DNA of 64,000 nt. Source: Pseudoscleropodium purum. Lineage: Eukaryota > Streptophyta > Bryopsida > Hypnales > Brachytheciaceae. Position numbers and translations under genes: made by a program. The notes beneath the pieces are model-generated. The model worked only from the letters and a program-made list of their open reading frames with translations, did no database searches and was not told where the DNA came from. Positions within the stretch are counted from its first letter, which is position 1; every line of letters begins with the position of its first letter. The stretch lies in contig OZ017795.1 in the NCBI GenBank assembly GCA_963969395.1, forward strand, positions 25,525,063 to 25,589,062. The letters are read 5' to 3'. Shown piece after piece: positions 1-11,185 of this stretch.

Positions 1-1519
1 GTTATAATGTTTGATCTATGGCAAGTACTATTTAGAAAATGGGTTCACAGGGGCACGTTTTGAGCCCCTTAGGCTTTGAGGGATTAATATACAAAAGAGT
101 CTATCCCATAACAAGGAAATATAGTTTCTATATTACATTTAGTATTCTATAAAACCTATTGTAAGACCTCAGATGAACAAAATCATAACCCTCAAATTGT
201 CCATGCAACTAGAAAGTGGATGGCCAAATTGGCCTTGACCTAACTTAAAATGAATGATTTTCATCCATTTTTTTCTAGAGTTCTTTGAATGAATAACTAT
301 ACATCACTTAGTAGTGGAAAAACCTTCATTGACAAACTACAAAATTTTCTAGAGAAAAAGATGCTAAATCCATGAATCACAATTTGGGTCTAGTTATTAA
401 ATCTAGTTTCTACTCTAATTTGGGATTTCGTAAAATTTCTTAAAATGCATATTTTATAGCCATTTGAACTTCGGTCCTATTATCACATTCTATAAGTTTC
501 TAACTATAGGACGGTGTAGAAATTTATTTTACACCATGATGTTATAAACTTTAAAATATCTCAAGAGTGAAAATTTCAGATTTATTTAGCTTATTTTGCA
601 TCTAATATGAATTTCTATAATTTTTCCTTCAAAAATTCAAAATAATCCAAAATTTTCTACGGACCATAGATGGCACATGACTTAACCCCTTAATGCCTCA
701 ATCCTTTTTGCACATTTTGGCTTATATCTTTTTATAGAAATATCATTTACTGCAATTTCATGAATTTGGTCATTAAGAAAGGTTGTCTTTTCAAGATTCA
801 AGTTTTACATTGGATGAATGAAAAGTTTGTTGGACTATACAACTCATGGAAGCGCTCTGTTCATCATCCAAGATATGGATGTTGACACGCTTCAGGGTTA
901 ATCTCTAAAAAATAAAAATATTAAAAAAATCTCATCCATTTTCAATGACAAAATGAAACATCCTAGAAGAAAATTTAAATGTTTGACCATACAGTCACAG
1001 GCTTTAGTATTTAAGGGTAATCCTATATAAAGTTGTTCACACTAAGTGTTTGATGGACAATAGAGGATCTTTTTTATATAAGGGAAAAGTGCAGACGTTC
1101 ATCATTGGAATTTCATGAAAAGGGGAGGTCTTGTACAATAGTTTGACCTCCATTGAGTGCACTTGAATTTTTTGAAGCAAATGATTCCCACAATGCTTGA
1201 AAAGATAATTTCCATAGTGACTTGTCTAATGTTCTATGGTTACAAAGTATGGTAGAACCACTCATTGTCGACCACTTTAGGGATTCCACATATGTTCTAG
1301 AGTAGCATAAGGCAATGTAAATTTTCATGACTTGATTAGTCTCAACTATAAAAGGAGAAAAAACTCATTCTAGGCCTTGGATGCCAACTATTTTCAGCCA
1401 TCAAAGTTGGAAATGGGTCCCTGGTTGGGAATGGGTGGTTCTACCCATATGCAGATTCCAAACAAAGAAACTGGAGTTATTTCTCTCTCTCTCTCCTTCA
1501 AGCATGCTTACCGTACTGA
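1..1519. other. AT-rich intergenic DNA, no gene recognised
   Basis: Low-complexity AT-rich sequence without a convincing coding region on either strand. The only recognisable content is a 45-bp repeat at 1116-1160 that recurs at 26543-26587, and a degenerate piece near 685 (TTAACCCCTTAATGCC) that resembles motifs seen elsewhere in the window. Confidence 0.6.
1116..1160 (+). repeat. Dispersed 45-bp repeat, copy 1
   Basis: It begins TGAAAAGGGGAGGT and ends TGAGTGC. It matches 26543-26587 at about 40 of 45 positions with no gap, so both are pieces of one dispersed repeat family. The extent of the family beyond this core is unclear from the window. Confidence 0.7.
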
Positions 1520-2095
1520 ACCAAATGAAGCCGCCACGGCAACGTCCGCCGAAAAATGAAGGCTGACCGGGAGCAGCAGATTGAAGGGGAGGCTGGGATA
1601 CCGGCCACCATGCCGGGACCCGCTTGGCCGCATTGCTGGTGGGCCTCCCCCCCGTCCAGTAGTGGCCAATCCCAGCAGGCAGGAAGACAGGGAAACCAAG
1701 AGACCGACCGAGCGACCCAATCATCACAGCATCGGTCACATGGCACGGACCATGACGTCGACGTGGACGCCTGCCACCCACACTCAGACACACTGCGCTG
1801 CGAGCCCTTCTTTATGCGGTCAATCATAATGGCATCATCAATGCCGCCTTGATGGCCCCCCCGCGGGCCCGCCCGCAATCCCCAAAAGGCCCAAATAAGT
1901 TCAGGGAAGGTCGACTTGTGGACGAGGCTGCTGCCTCACCAGCAATTCAGCACCCGCCAGATCGACTGGACGGGGCCAGCCCAGTGGGCTCTTTCCGGGT
2001 CCCCCGGTCCTCCGTCCGACCCGGCCTGGGGTAGAAATGTCGGCACCAAGTTCACCCCACCCGGGTAAACCGACCCCTCGCGCTCGGGCCACTCA
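1520..2095. other. GC-rich island without a supported gene
   Basis: About 570 bp of strongly GC-rich sequence in AT-rich surroundings. Several overlapping open frames exist on both strands, as expected where AT-rich stop codons are rare. None has a recognisable domain, a clear codon bias or a splice structure. It contains a CACGTGG-like stretch (GACGTCGACGTGG near 1756). It could be a promoter or 5' region, or a transposon fragment; I cannot decide. Confidence 0.45.
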
Positions 2096-2096
2096 C

Positions 2097-2515
2097 GGAG
2101 GATTGACCCTGTATTGCCTCCTAGCTAATTTGGGGCTTCCTACCCAATTTAGGGCTCTCTAACTACAGTAGCGATTTGGTTGAAAATATGAATTTTGAAT
2201 TTGCAAACTTTATCACCTGTGGCAAATAAATAACTCCAGTGCTTTCTATAAGGGTAAAACACAGGGTGATACAAGGGTTAATCCTCAGCCGGGGAGGATT
2301 GAACTCTCTATTGCCATGTTTTACGTTTGTAAAAAAATCCGGATATTTTTTATTTGCCACATATGATAAAATTTTCAAATTCAAAATTCATATTTGAAAT
2401 CAGAGACCCCAAATGAGCTGGAGGACATGATAAAATATAAAATTTAAGCGGCACAAAATAGGGGGCAATTTTTGACATTTACCCTCTGACGAGGCAATAG
2501 AGGCGTCAATCCTCC
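2097..2515. repeat. Foldback (inverted-repeat) element, about 420 bp
   Basis: The left arm starts GGAGGATTGACCC at 2097 and the right arm ends GTCAATCCTCC at 2515. Moving inward, both arms contain CTATTGCC-like and AGCT(A/C)ATTTGGGG blocks. They then share a longer stretch including TATGAATTTTGAATTTG (left about 2186, right about 2375-2395 reversed) and GTGGCAAATAAA. A third GGAGGATTGA copy sits near the middle (2296). No coding region is present. This is MITE-like, but I could not identify target duplications. Confidence 0.6.
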
Positions 2516-5500
2516 TTGGCCGTCTACGGCATCCACCCTGTCGTAAGTTAAACTGGGGTAACTTAGTAAGTTACAACTGGCAGGAAGGTGGGGATGCCAG
2601 GCTCGGCTAACTTAATTTATTATTACCAGGGGGGAGGGAGGGGTATGGTAGGGCTGTCTGACGAAGGTATTATTCAATTCCCACTGAGATGTCATGTGAC
2701 GTCTGACTTGAGCTGGATGGAGCATGGGGGACCTCGAATGGGAGTGACCAGGGAGGATTCAACCCGTACCACCTTAAGCTTCCCTTAGGCCCTTGGCTAT
2801 TAGACCAACCGACTGACTCTGGAAATTATTATCACTCCGTTTAGGCCTAGCCATGAGGGAGATATGGATTGAACTTAGGGAAGCTTCAAAAGTTGACGAG
2901 GCCAATGGAAGGGAAACATGTGTTATAAGGAATGTCGCGCATGTTGGGCCCCAAGAATCTGTAGAATTCATTTCTTTGGTAGAATAGAATTTGGACACAT
3001 GAATATCGAGGAGGAGGAGGAGGAGGAGGAGCATCCCAAAGATTGCCACATAGCAAATTTCTTTTTCTTTTTTATAGAAGAATCAGAACAAAGATTGTAT
3101 TACATATCATATGACAAGCAAACATGCAAATATCTCTCTATTCATAATTCTTCCTTGAGCAACACAACTAGCATTAGTTTGTAATACTTGTTTAAGTTGG
3201 CTCAATGCTATAGGCCTATATATACAACAATGTCAAAATTTTGGATGATCTATTGATATGGTTTAAAGTTCATAGTAGAGATTAGAAAAAAAATTGTTTT
3301 AAATATTACTATCTTTCTCTTGCATATATGCTGAAAGTACACTTTTTTTTTGTAAAATCTCCAAGATTAACAAATTTGTTGTTCTTGAGATTGAATTGAT
3401 TGACTAGAAGCCTTTTTAAGTTTAAAAAGATAGTCAATTTTGATTTGTTTTCCTATTTTTTGATACTTTCAACATTAGAATATCTATTTTATTATAATTT
3501 TTACTATTCTATTTTTGTGCATAGCTTTGGAGGAAAAAAAAAATTTTGAAACTTGAATTTTTGACAATGTTTTTTTTTGTGTTCTACTGATTTTTTCTTT
3601 TTGTATTTTTTAAATTTCTTTTCTTAAAGCTTTAGTATTCCCAACACTACTTGAAAATGCAACAAAATAAGATGAGTTCCTTACAATTACCCTACTAGCT
3701 CCATATAAAATGGGTGAAGTACCCCCAAGTATACTAACAAGAAGACTTTTGTTTATTCTTCAACAATGTAACTAGCTTGTTCTTTATTTGATGCTTTATG
3801 GTTATTGTACAAAGTTTTTCATTTTGTTATATTGAAATGAAAAGGAAACAACAAAATTAAATCTTTTTCTTTGAATTCTTTCAAAGACAATTGCTTTTTA
3901 CACAAAAAGCTTCAAATCTACATCTTCTTTTTCTATTAGTCTATTTTTAATGGAATTAATGATCAATTTTTTCTATGAATTTTTCATCTTTCATCAAATT
4001 TTTTGATTAAATTTTTTGATATTTCTTTGGATAAATGAGAATTTATTTTCACAGAAACAATGGAATTTCTCCAAAATATTTAGTATATTCGAAAATAAGC
4101 TTATAACACAAAAGAAAAGTTTTATAATGATTCCTCTTGCATAAAAGCTTTAATAGAATTATATATGTTTTTTCAAAATTGAATTATTGATGAAAAAAAT
4201 AAAGAGAGTATTCAACTAAAATAACAAGTTGTTTAAAGTTTATACAACTTCCAAGTTTTCTCAATAACAAATGTGATACCTTAATGGTTTAGCGTCTTCT
4301 ATGATTACATACTATTTTCCAAATAGTATATTTTTTTGTAAAAAAGTATACAAAATGTTTTTTTCTTCTAAATTTATCTATACAAATTTGCAACTCACTT
4401 CTATAACACATGTTTCAAACACATTTGTTGTAGCTAATACAATGTACTTATTTTATGGTGATTTTTCTAGATTTTTTACCTTTTATTATTGTTGTTATTA
4501 TTTATTGGTCATTTTTTGACATTGAATTGCTAATTTTAGATTAAAAAATAGAAATGCTTACTTTAATTTGTACTATTCAAATAAAAAAATATTTTAAACC
4601 AAAAATCTTGCAATTTACTTAGTCTAAGTTTTCGATTATTTTCTACACATTCCCATGATAGTCTAACACAAATTTGGATGTTCAAGCATCAAGAGGATTT
4701 TTTCATTTTCCCTCAACGCACTAAAAAGTGATAGTTTTGACAATTTTTGTCAAAAGCATACTTGAATGGCCTTTAATCCTAAAACACGCAAAGGGATGTT
4801 TCACGTTCTTTGAATGATTTCACATAGGCCTATTGGATGAAAAACAATTGTTAAAATTTTAAGTGGGAGTTGCTTGAATGCATTTTTAGTCAATGGAATT
4901 AGATATCTATCACTATGATATGCTTTCTTTTATACATATTTAGAAGATGCTCAATTCACGAATCATGGTATAATGTATTTTTAGCAACTCCAAATTTTTT
5001 ACTTATAATGTGAATTTGAATCAAATAAATGATCTCTTTTGAATTTAGGCCTACTATTGAAATGAAGCAAATAAAGTGTAGTTTGTATTCCAACTTGAAA
5101 ATTTGAAAAATTCCTAAAATTGAATATTTTATTGCAATTTGATTTTTGAACCTAAAACTATTGTTTTCTAATTTTTGAATTATAGAATTGTACAAAAAAT
5201 ATTTTGACTCTATAATATTCTAAACTATTATATACACCCACGAAGAATTTTTCATATTTTTTGAGCTAATTTCTTGATTTGAGAATAATTTCATTATTTT
5301 TTTCCTTTAAAAATCAGAGTAATTTCAAATTTCATTTTTAAGAAATAAATTATTTTTGACTTGTAGAAGACATGTGAATTCATTTCTAAAAAGTCCACAT
5401 AAAAAAATTAATCATAATAATTTGTAGTCACAAAATGGAAACACCTCATAAAAAAGATTTTGAAGTTAATTTTTGTCATTATATATTTCAATTCTTTCAC

Positions 5501-6310
5501 AGTCAATCCTTACAAGTTTGAAAAACCCAATTTAGTAGATCCAATGACATGTAGCATTTCTAATTTATTTAAATTATTAGTACACCGCTTGCGTGCCTCA
5601 TAAGTTGCAAAAGGGTCACGTATTCGACATGTATGGTGCCGTATTTGAACATGATAAGGTATAGGTATTAAAATGACTTCCAAATGAAAAATGTCAATTG
5701 TTGAATGTTCAATCCAATGGGATATTTTCTTACCATATATGTATGTACATATTTCATATTCTACATGCAAAAATATAAACGATCAGATATATACGATTCC
5801 TTGTGCTATACACAAAAAATCTACAAAGATTTGAATGGATGAAAATAAACGAAAAAAATGAAAAATGAAAACTAATCCATAAATTTCTTTTTGGTTGGTA
5901 AATCTAAATTGTTCAAAATTCTTTCATAAAGTGCTCAAAATTCGAACGCGTGATCCACGAGTGGTAAAGAAATTTCAGGTCCTGGCTGTAGACAGCACGC
6001 AGCAGCTGGTCCGTCAGACTTTGCCGTTTCTTTCTCTACCTGGAAAGAAAAAGAATTAACTTATTACGGATATCCGTCGTCACAGTTACTTATTACGGCC
6101 ATTTCAATTTCCAAGCCAGACTGGAATCACGGCAGTTTGAGTGGAGCAGCAGTTGCAGAGTTGCCCTGACAGAACCTATCATCAGTAAGGCACGTGATTC
6201 CGTCTATTGGAGACCATCGATTCGTTGCTTTTATTGGCTCTGTCCAAAAGGACAAAAACTATGACAACGACTCTACATCGACTTTGGCTTCGGAATTGAG
6301 TTTCCTAATC
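2516..6310. other. AT-rich intergenic DNA with a GAG microsatellite
   Basis: The first 300 bp are moderately GC-rich and contain another GGAGGATTCAACCC block (2754). 3008-3031 is an (GAG)8 microsatellite. From about 3050 to 5930 the sequence is very AT-rich with no supported gene. 5940-6310 is less AT-rich and flanks the PIF element insertion, but again no gene is recognisable. Confidence 0.55.
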
Positions 6311-6315
6311 TTTTA

Positions 6316-6352
6316 GGGCCGTTTTAGACTACGGTCAAGAAGTGCACCGGTC
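6316..6352 (+). repeat. Left TIR of the PIF/Harbinger element
   Basis: 37 bp that pair with 11144-11180 almost perfectly. The visible differences are in the block after GGGCCG (TTTTAG versus GTTTAG). It is flanked outside by TTTTA. Confidence 0.92.
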
Positions 6353-6440
6353 GGTTAAGAAGTCTTGGCCAAGACATGACTATTTGAAGCAACCGGTGGA
6401 ATGTTGGACAAGATGAAAAAATGATAAAATAACATGTGAA

Positions 6441-6470
6441 GAAGTCTTGACCGGTTGTAGTCTAAACACC
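6441..6470 (-). repeat. Internal, inverted partial copy of the PIF TIR
   Basis: The sequence GTCTTGACCGGTTGTAG plus TCTAAACACC resembles the right TIR (CTTGACCG...TAGTCTAAACCGG) and lies only about 90 bp inside the left TIR in the opposite sense. The left end therefore can fold on itself. It may be a remnant of a shorter deletion derivative, or a binding-site array. Confidence 0.6.
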
Positions 6471-6879
6471 ATGCGGAGAACTCTTTTGGCCAACTTCATT
6501 AATTGAAGTCCACCGGTGAACTTCACCTCCAAGAAAATTGAAGGCGGTCAAGAAACTCCAATGTTCTCTAAATTCTTCTTGAAACAATTTATACTTTTGG
6601 GTGAGTTTTTTCTTGTTGTGTGCTATTTTGTATGACTTCTTATTTTTTTCAAGTGGTTTTGGTGAATCTCTAAATTTGTATGCATTGATAATAGTCAATT
6701 GAATTTAAAAAAAATAAATGGGCATTGTTGAATTAGGATAAACTTTGATGTTTTTTATGTCCTTACAAGGTTTAATTTCAACAAAATTTATTGGAAAAGG
6801 TGCATATTCATATCTTGCTTTTTTGTTTCAAAATTTATTAATAGGGAGTGAAATTTGAATGATTCGTTTATATTTGGGT

Positions 6880-7260
6880 ACAAGGAGATTTAGTGGAAGG
6901 GGAGGTCAAGATAACCTTAGGGTCTGTCAACTTTGGCGTCTTGTATCTTGGTCATGCAAGGTCCAAATGTTATGAGACTTGTGTTGAAAGTTGCGAAATT
7001 TTTTCTAGTTTTTGTGGTATAAATTTCATAGACAATGAGCAAAAATAGAGTGACTGATTGGTGTTTGAGTACAAAGAGGTTTAGTGAGAGGGGAGGTGAA
7101 AGTAACCTTAGGGTCTGTCAACTTTGGCGTCTTGTATCTTGGTCATGAAAGGTCCAAATGTTATGAGACTTGTGTTGAAAGTTGCGCAATTTTGTCTAGT
7201 GTCTGTGGTATAAATTTCATAGACATTGAGCAAAAATAGAGTGACTGATTGGTGTTTGAG
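6880..7260 (+). repeat. Left subterminal tandem repeat, two units of about 190 bp
   Basis: The unit beginning TACAAGGAGATTTAGTGG near 6880 is repeated from 7070 (TACAAAGAGGTTTAGTGA). A third start, truncated, appears at 7261. Shared blocks include GGTCTGTCAACTTTGGCGTC and AGTGACTGATTGGTGTTTGAG. The same unit occurs in reverse orientation at the other end of the element (10330-10710). Confidence 0.85.
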
Positions 7261-7441
7261 TACAAAGAGGTTCATTGGAAAAAGACTTCATGTTTTAAAA
7301 ACGTAGTCATAGTCTTCCAAAGAGGACAAAGACATATCCCATATTCATTGTGTGGAGAATTAGTGCATATCACTATATAGTTGATGTGTTCTACTCAATC
7401 TTCCTTTCAAATTTTCCTCTCATTTCTTTTGATCTAGCATC

Positions 7442-8866
7442 ATGGAAGGTAGAAGAGAGAAAATCTTAGTTACTCTATTTATTCTTATGGTTTTGAAGCA
7501 CGTGATTGTTTCAATTATGGGAATACAAAAGGTTATTATGCATCAACACAAGGGAGTAATTATGATGATGGCTTTTTTATTATTTGGGAGCAAAGAGAGA
7601 ACAATATGGAAGTATGCACGACCGGGTGGATTTACCTCACAATTTCTTCTTGCATCATATAGTGCAAAAATGTTCAAGGACCGTGTTTGGGTGAGTAGAT
7701 CTACATTTTTGTATTTGTGCAATTTGCTTGCACCAATTTTGAACAAGAAGGATACAAGATTGAGACATTGCATTCCACTTAAAGACAAATTTTTTTTGAC
7801 TTTGCATCGATTGGGTTTTGGTGATTCTTTGCAAACACTTACCGATTTGTACGGAATGTCTAAAGCTAGTGCTTCCATCATTGTTCGAGAAACTTGTGAG
7901 GGAATGAAAAGGCTTTTGAGACCTTTGGTTTTTCAAAAACCTACATTACATTGGATGAAGCAAATTTCTATAGACTTTGAAAGTTTGCATGGAATTCCGT
8001 ATATTCTTGGGGCAATAGATGGTAGTCATATTCCAATTATTGCTCCAACAGTAGATTCTACTTCATATTATTGTAGAAAAGGATTTTATTCAGCATTATT
8101 GCAAGGAGTAGTTGATGCTCAATGCAAATTTTGGGACTATGATTTTGGATGGGTTGGAAGTATACATGATTGGACCCTATTTCAAAAATCAGAGATTGGA
8201 AAGAAAACTATGTCAAGAGCCTTTTTACCATACAAATTCATTGGAGATGTTGCATATCCAATGCGTCCATGGTTCTATTCACCTTTCAAGGGAGCAAAGG
8301 AAGGCTTATCAAGAGAGAAGGCTCATTGGAATTTTATTCAATCTAGCACTCGTATGGCTGTGGAACGTGCATTTGGCATTTTGAAAGGAAGATGGAGGAT
8401 ATTATTGAAGAAAATTGATATGCCACTTGAAAACATTCCAGATATTGTGACAGCTTGCTTATGTCTCCACAATCTATGCATTATACATGGAGAAGAATTT
8501 GATTCTGAGTGGGCAAGAACGGCGGAAGAAGATATGAAGAAAACTCGAGCAGAATGTTTTGGTGATTTAAAAAATGCAGATACATTCTATGCACTCGAAG
8601 CAAGCATATTAGAAATGAGAAATATGCAAAAACAAGTCGTACAAGTTGAATTTCAAGATCCTATGAAAAATGATACAACAATTTCTGAAGACATAGATAT
8701 AGGATGTGAAAGTAGAATAGATCGTGAAGAGAGGATGAAAGCCATGTTACAAGAAGCTATGCGAACTCACATGATGTTGGCAACGAGTTACTATAAGGAC
8801 CATCTTGCCAAAACAGCTAAAGTAACATTTCCTCTAGACTCTAGTTTTGACATAGAAGAGAACTAG
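7442..8866 (+). CDS. PIF/Harbinger DDE transposase (474 aa)
   Basis: This is the transposase of the surrounding element. It is a nuclear RNase-H-fold enzyme that cuts at the TIRs and integrates at TTA sites. Family landmarks are visible. The first catalytic Asp is in LGAIDGSHIPI (D193), the second in GSIHDWTLF (D243), and the Glu in MAVERAFGILKGRWRI (E308); an extra Asp lies in IGDVAYP (D269). The N-terminal part has the helix-turn-helix-like stretch LTDLYGMSKASASIIVRE (about 133-150). Length and motif spacing fit plant PIF-type proteins. The start is the ATG following a long stop-free 5' boundary. The reading frame is uninterrupted. It converges on ORF1, with 119 bp between the two stop codons. 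PIF transposases need the ORF1 product for activity, and that gene is present and open here. Confidence 0.93.
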   Translation: MEGRREKILVTLFILMVLKHVIVSIMGIQKVIMHQHKGVIMMMAFLLFGSKERTIWKYARPGGFTSQFLLASYSAKMFKDRVWVSRSTFLYLCNLLAPILNKKDTRLRHCIPLKDKFFLTLHRLGFGDSLQTLTDLYGMSKASASIIVRETCEGMKRLLRPLVFQKPTLHWMKQISIDFESLHGIPYILGAIDGSHIPIIAPTVDSTSYYCRKGFYSALLQGVVDAQCKFWDYDFGWVGSIHDWTLFQKSEIGKKTMSRAFLPYKFIGDVAYPMRPWFYSPFKGAKEGLSREKAHWNFIQSSTRMAVERAFGILKGRWRILLKKIDMPLENIPDIVTACLCLHNLCIIHGEEFDSEWARTAEEDMKKTRAECFGDLKNADTFYALEASILEMRNMQKQVVQVEFQDPMKNDTTISEDIDIGCESRIDREERMKAMLQEAMRTHMMLATSYYKDHLAKTAKVTFPLDSSFDIEEN

Positions 8867-8985
8867 AGTTTGTCAATCAAATGCTCCATTTGTTGATCTA
8901 TCTTCCCTAGCAACTCATTGGTTTTGCCAAAATATTCTAGCATAGCTGCTCCATTGTCTACCATTTTTCCGAAGTAAACTAGAGC

Positions 8986-10167
8986 TTAATCATGGAATTT
9001 TGTTTTTTTTGGACGCGATGAAGGTTTAGATTGAGAAGCATCTTCATGAGATAAATTTTTAGATGCATCACAGCCTGCTTCTTCGTCATCAATTTGTGCA
9101 TCAACATTTACATTGTCCGCTGTAGTTGCACTAACATGTTTTAAAACAGATCCAGCTTGATGCCACCACTGATCCAAGGAGTCATAAAACTTACATTCAT
9201 GTCTATTGTTTCCAGAGATTGAATTGGCAAGCTTTTCATCTTTGTAAGACTTGAAAATGTTCTCAAACTTCTTCCGGCATGCTTCAGCTATGCGAGAAAA
9301 TCCGGGAATTGCAGCAAGCATTCGTGCTTGAAGTCGAATCCATGTATCCACACCTGCAAAAAAATATAATTATTCTTCAAAGATATGAAGCAAATGAAAA
9401 TGCTCAAAGATAATGAAGCAAATGAAAATGTTCAAAGACATGAAAGAAATAGAAATGCTCTAAGATAATTTTAAAACTAATGAAATAATTTTGAGAAATT
9501 GCAAAGAAGAATTTGTTAAAGTACATAAAGAAATTAGGATAGTGAAAATTTAGAATCACATGCATACAAAACTTGAGATGTATTTATATAGCTTCATTAT
9601 GATGAAGAAACTACATGCCAAAAAAAATGTATAAAGTTATTGAAATTGTAGTTATGCAATTGAAAATTGATAGATTGATATTAAACTTCATATTCCAAAA
9701 TGATTGTTAAATATTCAAATAATGCTTGTGTAGTAAATGAAAAGCATACCTTGTTTTTTAGCATTCTTCTCGAATTCTCCACGCATTTCACCTCGAATTG
9801 CAATGAGGTGCTCAACATCACTGTCTGGCCAATTCTTCTTTTTCTCCTCCATGTCTTCTTCCTGAACTTCTTCTTTTTTGTTTTTTTTCTTCGTTGGAGT
9901 CTTCTTCTTCACAGGTGTAGATCTTCTTTTCTTTGAAGGCTCAACAATTTCGCAATCTTCTTCATCTTGAGCTTCCTTCCCTCCAACATCCAAATCATTG
10001 TTACACGCTTGAATGTCTCCAACCAAAGATCTACTAGTTGAAGAAGGCTCTTCCAAGTAGGGCTTGAAAGCACTCTCACTTTGAGTCGCGGGGCTAAAAA
10101 AATTTTCACTACCCACATAGTCCTCATCTTGTCTGCAAGTGAAAGGGAGCTGCGAGAAACCTGCCAT
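8986..10167 (-). CDS. PIF/Harbinger ORF1, Myb/trihelix-like DNA-binding protein (spliced, 261 aa)
   Basis: I infer two exons, 10167-9750 and 9353-8986. The donor is CAAG|GTATGC and the acceptor TTTGCAG|GTGTGG, and the frame is kept across the 396-bp intron. The N-terminal half is acidic with a basic Lys-rich stretch (KKRRSTPVKKKTPTKKKNKK, a probable nuclear signal). The C-terminal half has the trihelix/SANT pattern, beginning NWPDSDVEHLIAIR, continuing over the splice as VDTWIRLQ, and including the typical EACRKKFENIFKSYKDEK. This matches the Myb-like second protein of PIF/Harbinger elements, which helps carry the transposase to the nucleus and to DNA. The start is the ATG at 10165-10167. The C terminus (SRPKKTKFHD) is basic. 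No stop or frameshift is seen. Confidence 0.85.
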
Positions 10168-10329
10168 CTCAAAAGGAGACGAAATAGCAACTTTGAAATA
10201 CACACAACACCATCACATTAGTAACAATTTCAAAGTTATATGCAAATGCACAACTTCCCAGCAAATTGAATTGAAATTAGACCTTCCAACACAAAAAATC
10301 CAAGACAATAGAAATGCCAAACATTGAGG

Positions 10330-10710
10330 TTACCTTGACCTCCCCTCCCACTAAACCTCCTTGTAATCAAACCCCAATCAGTCACTCGATTTTTGCTCAA
10401 TGTCTATGAAATTTATACCACAAAAACTAGACAAAATTGTGCAACTTCTGACACAAGTCTCATAACATTTGGACCTTGCATCACTAAGATACAAGACGCC
10501 GAAGTTGACAGACCCTAAGGTTACTTTCACCTCCCCTCTCACTAAACCTCTTTGTACTCAAACACCAATCAGTCACTCGGTTTTTGCTCAATGTCTATGA
10601 AATTTATAAAACTAAAACTAGACAACATTGCGCAACTTTCAACACAAGTTTCATAACATTTGGACCTTGCATGACTAAGATACAAGACGCCGAAGTTGGC
10701 AGTTGTTCAA
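10330..10710 (-). repeat. Right subterminal tandem repeat, mirror of 6880-7260
   Basis: Two units of about 190 bp on the minus strand. Blocks such as CACCTCCCCTCTCACTAAACC and AATCAGTCACTCG are the complements of the left-end units. The array sits at a similar distance from the right TIR as its partner from the left one, so the element has long mirrored subterminal regions. Confidence 0.85.
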
Positions 10711-10935
10711 AACACCTAATTTCTTTCAAACACCAAACTAACTAGGAATGTGCACAAGTTTTTGAACTCACCAAGATCACTTTGGAGACTTGAGGATTTG
10801 TGAAGAGCTACTTTGATCGAGTGAGAGGATTTGTTTGAAATACTTGAATTTGTAACAAGAGGAGAGTTGCAACAGCATTGCGATTCGTACGGGGAAAAGA
10901 ATATTTTATTGAAAGTAGCTCTTGACCAGAAGCCC

Positions 10936-10973
10936 AGTTTCTTGTCCGGGGGGTTGAGGCCGGACAAGAAACT
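10936..10973. repeat. Perfect 14-bp hairpin inside the PIF right end
   Basis: AGTTTCTTGTCCGG (10936-10949) and its exact complement CCGGACAAGAAACT (10960-10973) are separated by 10 nt. The arm resembles the CCGG(T/A)CAAGAA motif that recurs near 10980, 11057, 11091 and in the TIR, so the arm pair may be a doubled protein-binding site. Confidence 0.8.
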
Positions 10974-11143
10974 TGGCCTCCGGTCAAGAACTCTTACAAA
11001 AAGTGTTGCCACCTAGGATGCCATGTCATTTTTTCATCCATACTTCAAATTCTCCACCGGACAAGAGTTGGCCGAGTGTAAACCCACTCCGGTCAAGAAC
11101 AAGATTTGCTCCAATCATATTGCTCCATTTTCCTAGAATTCTT

Positions 11144-11180
11144 GACCGGTGCACTTCTTGACCGTAGTCTAAACCGGCCC
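11144..11180 (-). repeat. Right TIR of the PIF/Harbinger element
   Basis: Begins GACCGGTGCACTTCTTGACC and ends AAACCGGCCC. It is the reverse complement of 6316-6352 with few differences and is followed directly by TTTTA. Confidence 0.92.
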
Positions 11181-11185
11181 TTTTA

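Larger units (their letters stand above)
6316..11180 (+). mobile_element. Complete PIF/Harbinger DNA transposon (4,865 bp)
   Basis: Both ends carry the same TIR. It starts GGGCCGTTTTAGACTACGG at 6316, and its reverse complement ends CCGTAGTCTAAACCGGCCC at 11180. The flanks are TTTTA on both sides (6311-6315 and 11181-11185), containing the 3-bp TTA duplication typical of this superfamily. Inside are the two genes expected of an autonomous element, in convergent order: a DDE transposase on + and a Myb/trihelix-like ORF1 on -. Mirrored subterminal tandem repeats of about 190 bp lie at both ends. Neither gene has an internal stop. The element is therefore structurally complete and could be recently active; activity itself is not shown by sequence. 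Confidence 0.93.

Noticed and set aside
1401..1878. Minus-strand frames of 126-130 codons in the GC island
   Set aside because: No recognisable domain, overlapping frames on both strands, no start or splice context.
6880..10710. Direct-repeat arrays as a CRISPR-like array
   Set aside because: Units are 190 bp, contiguous and mirrored at the ends of a transposon, with no spacer structure; the host is a plant.
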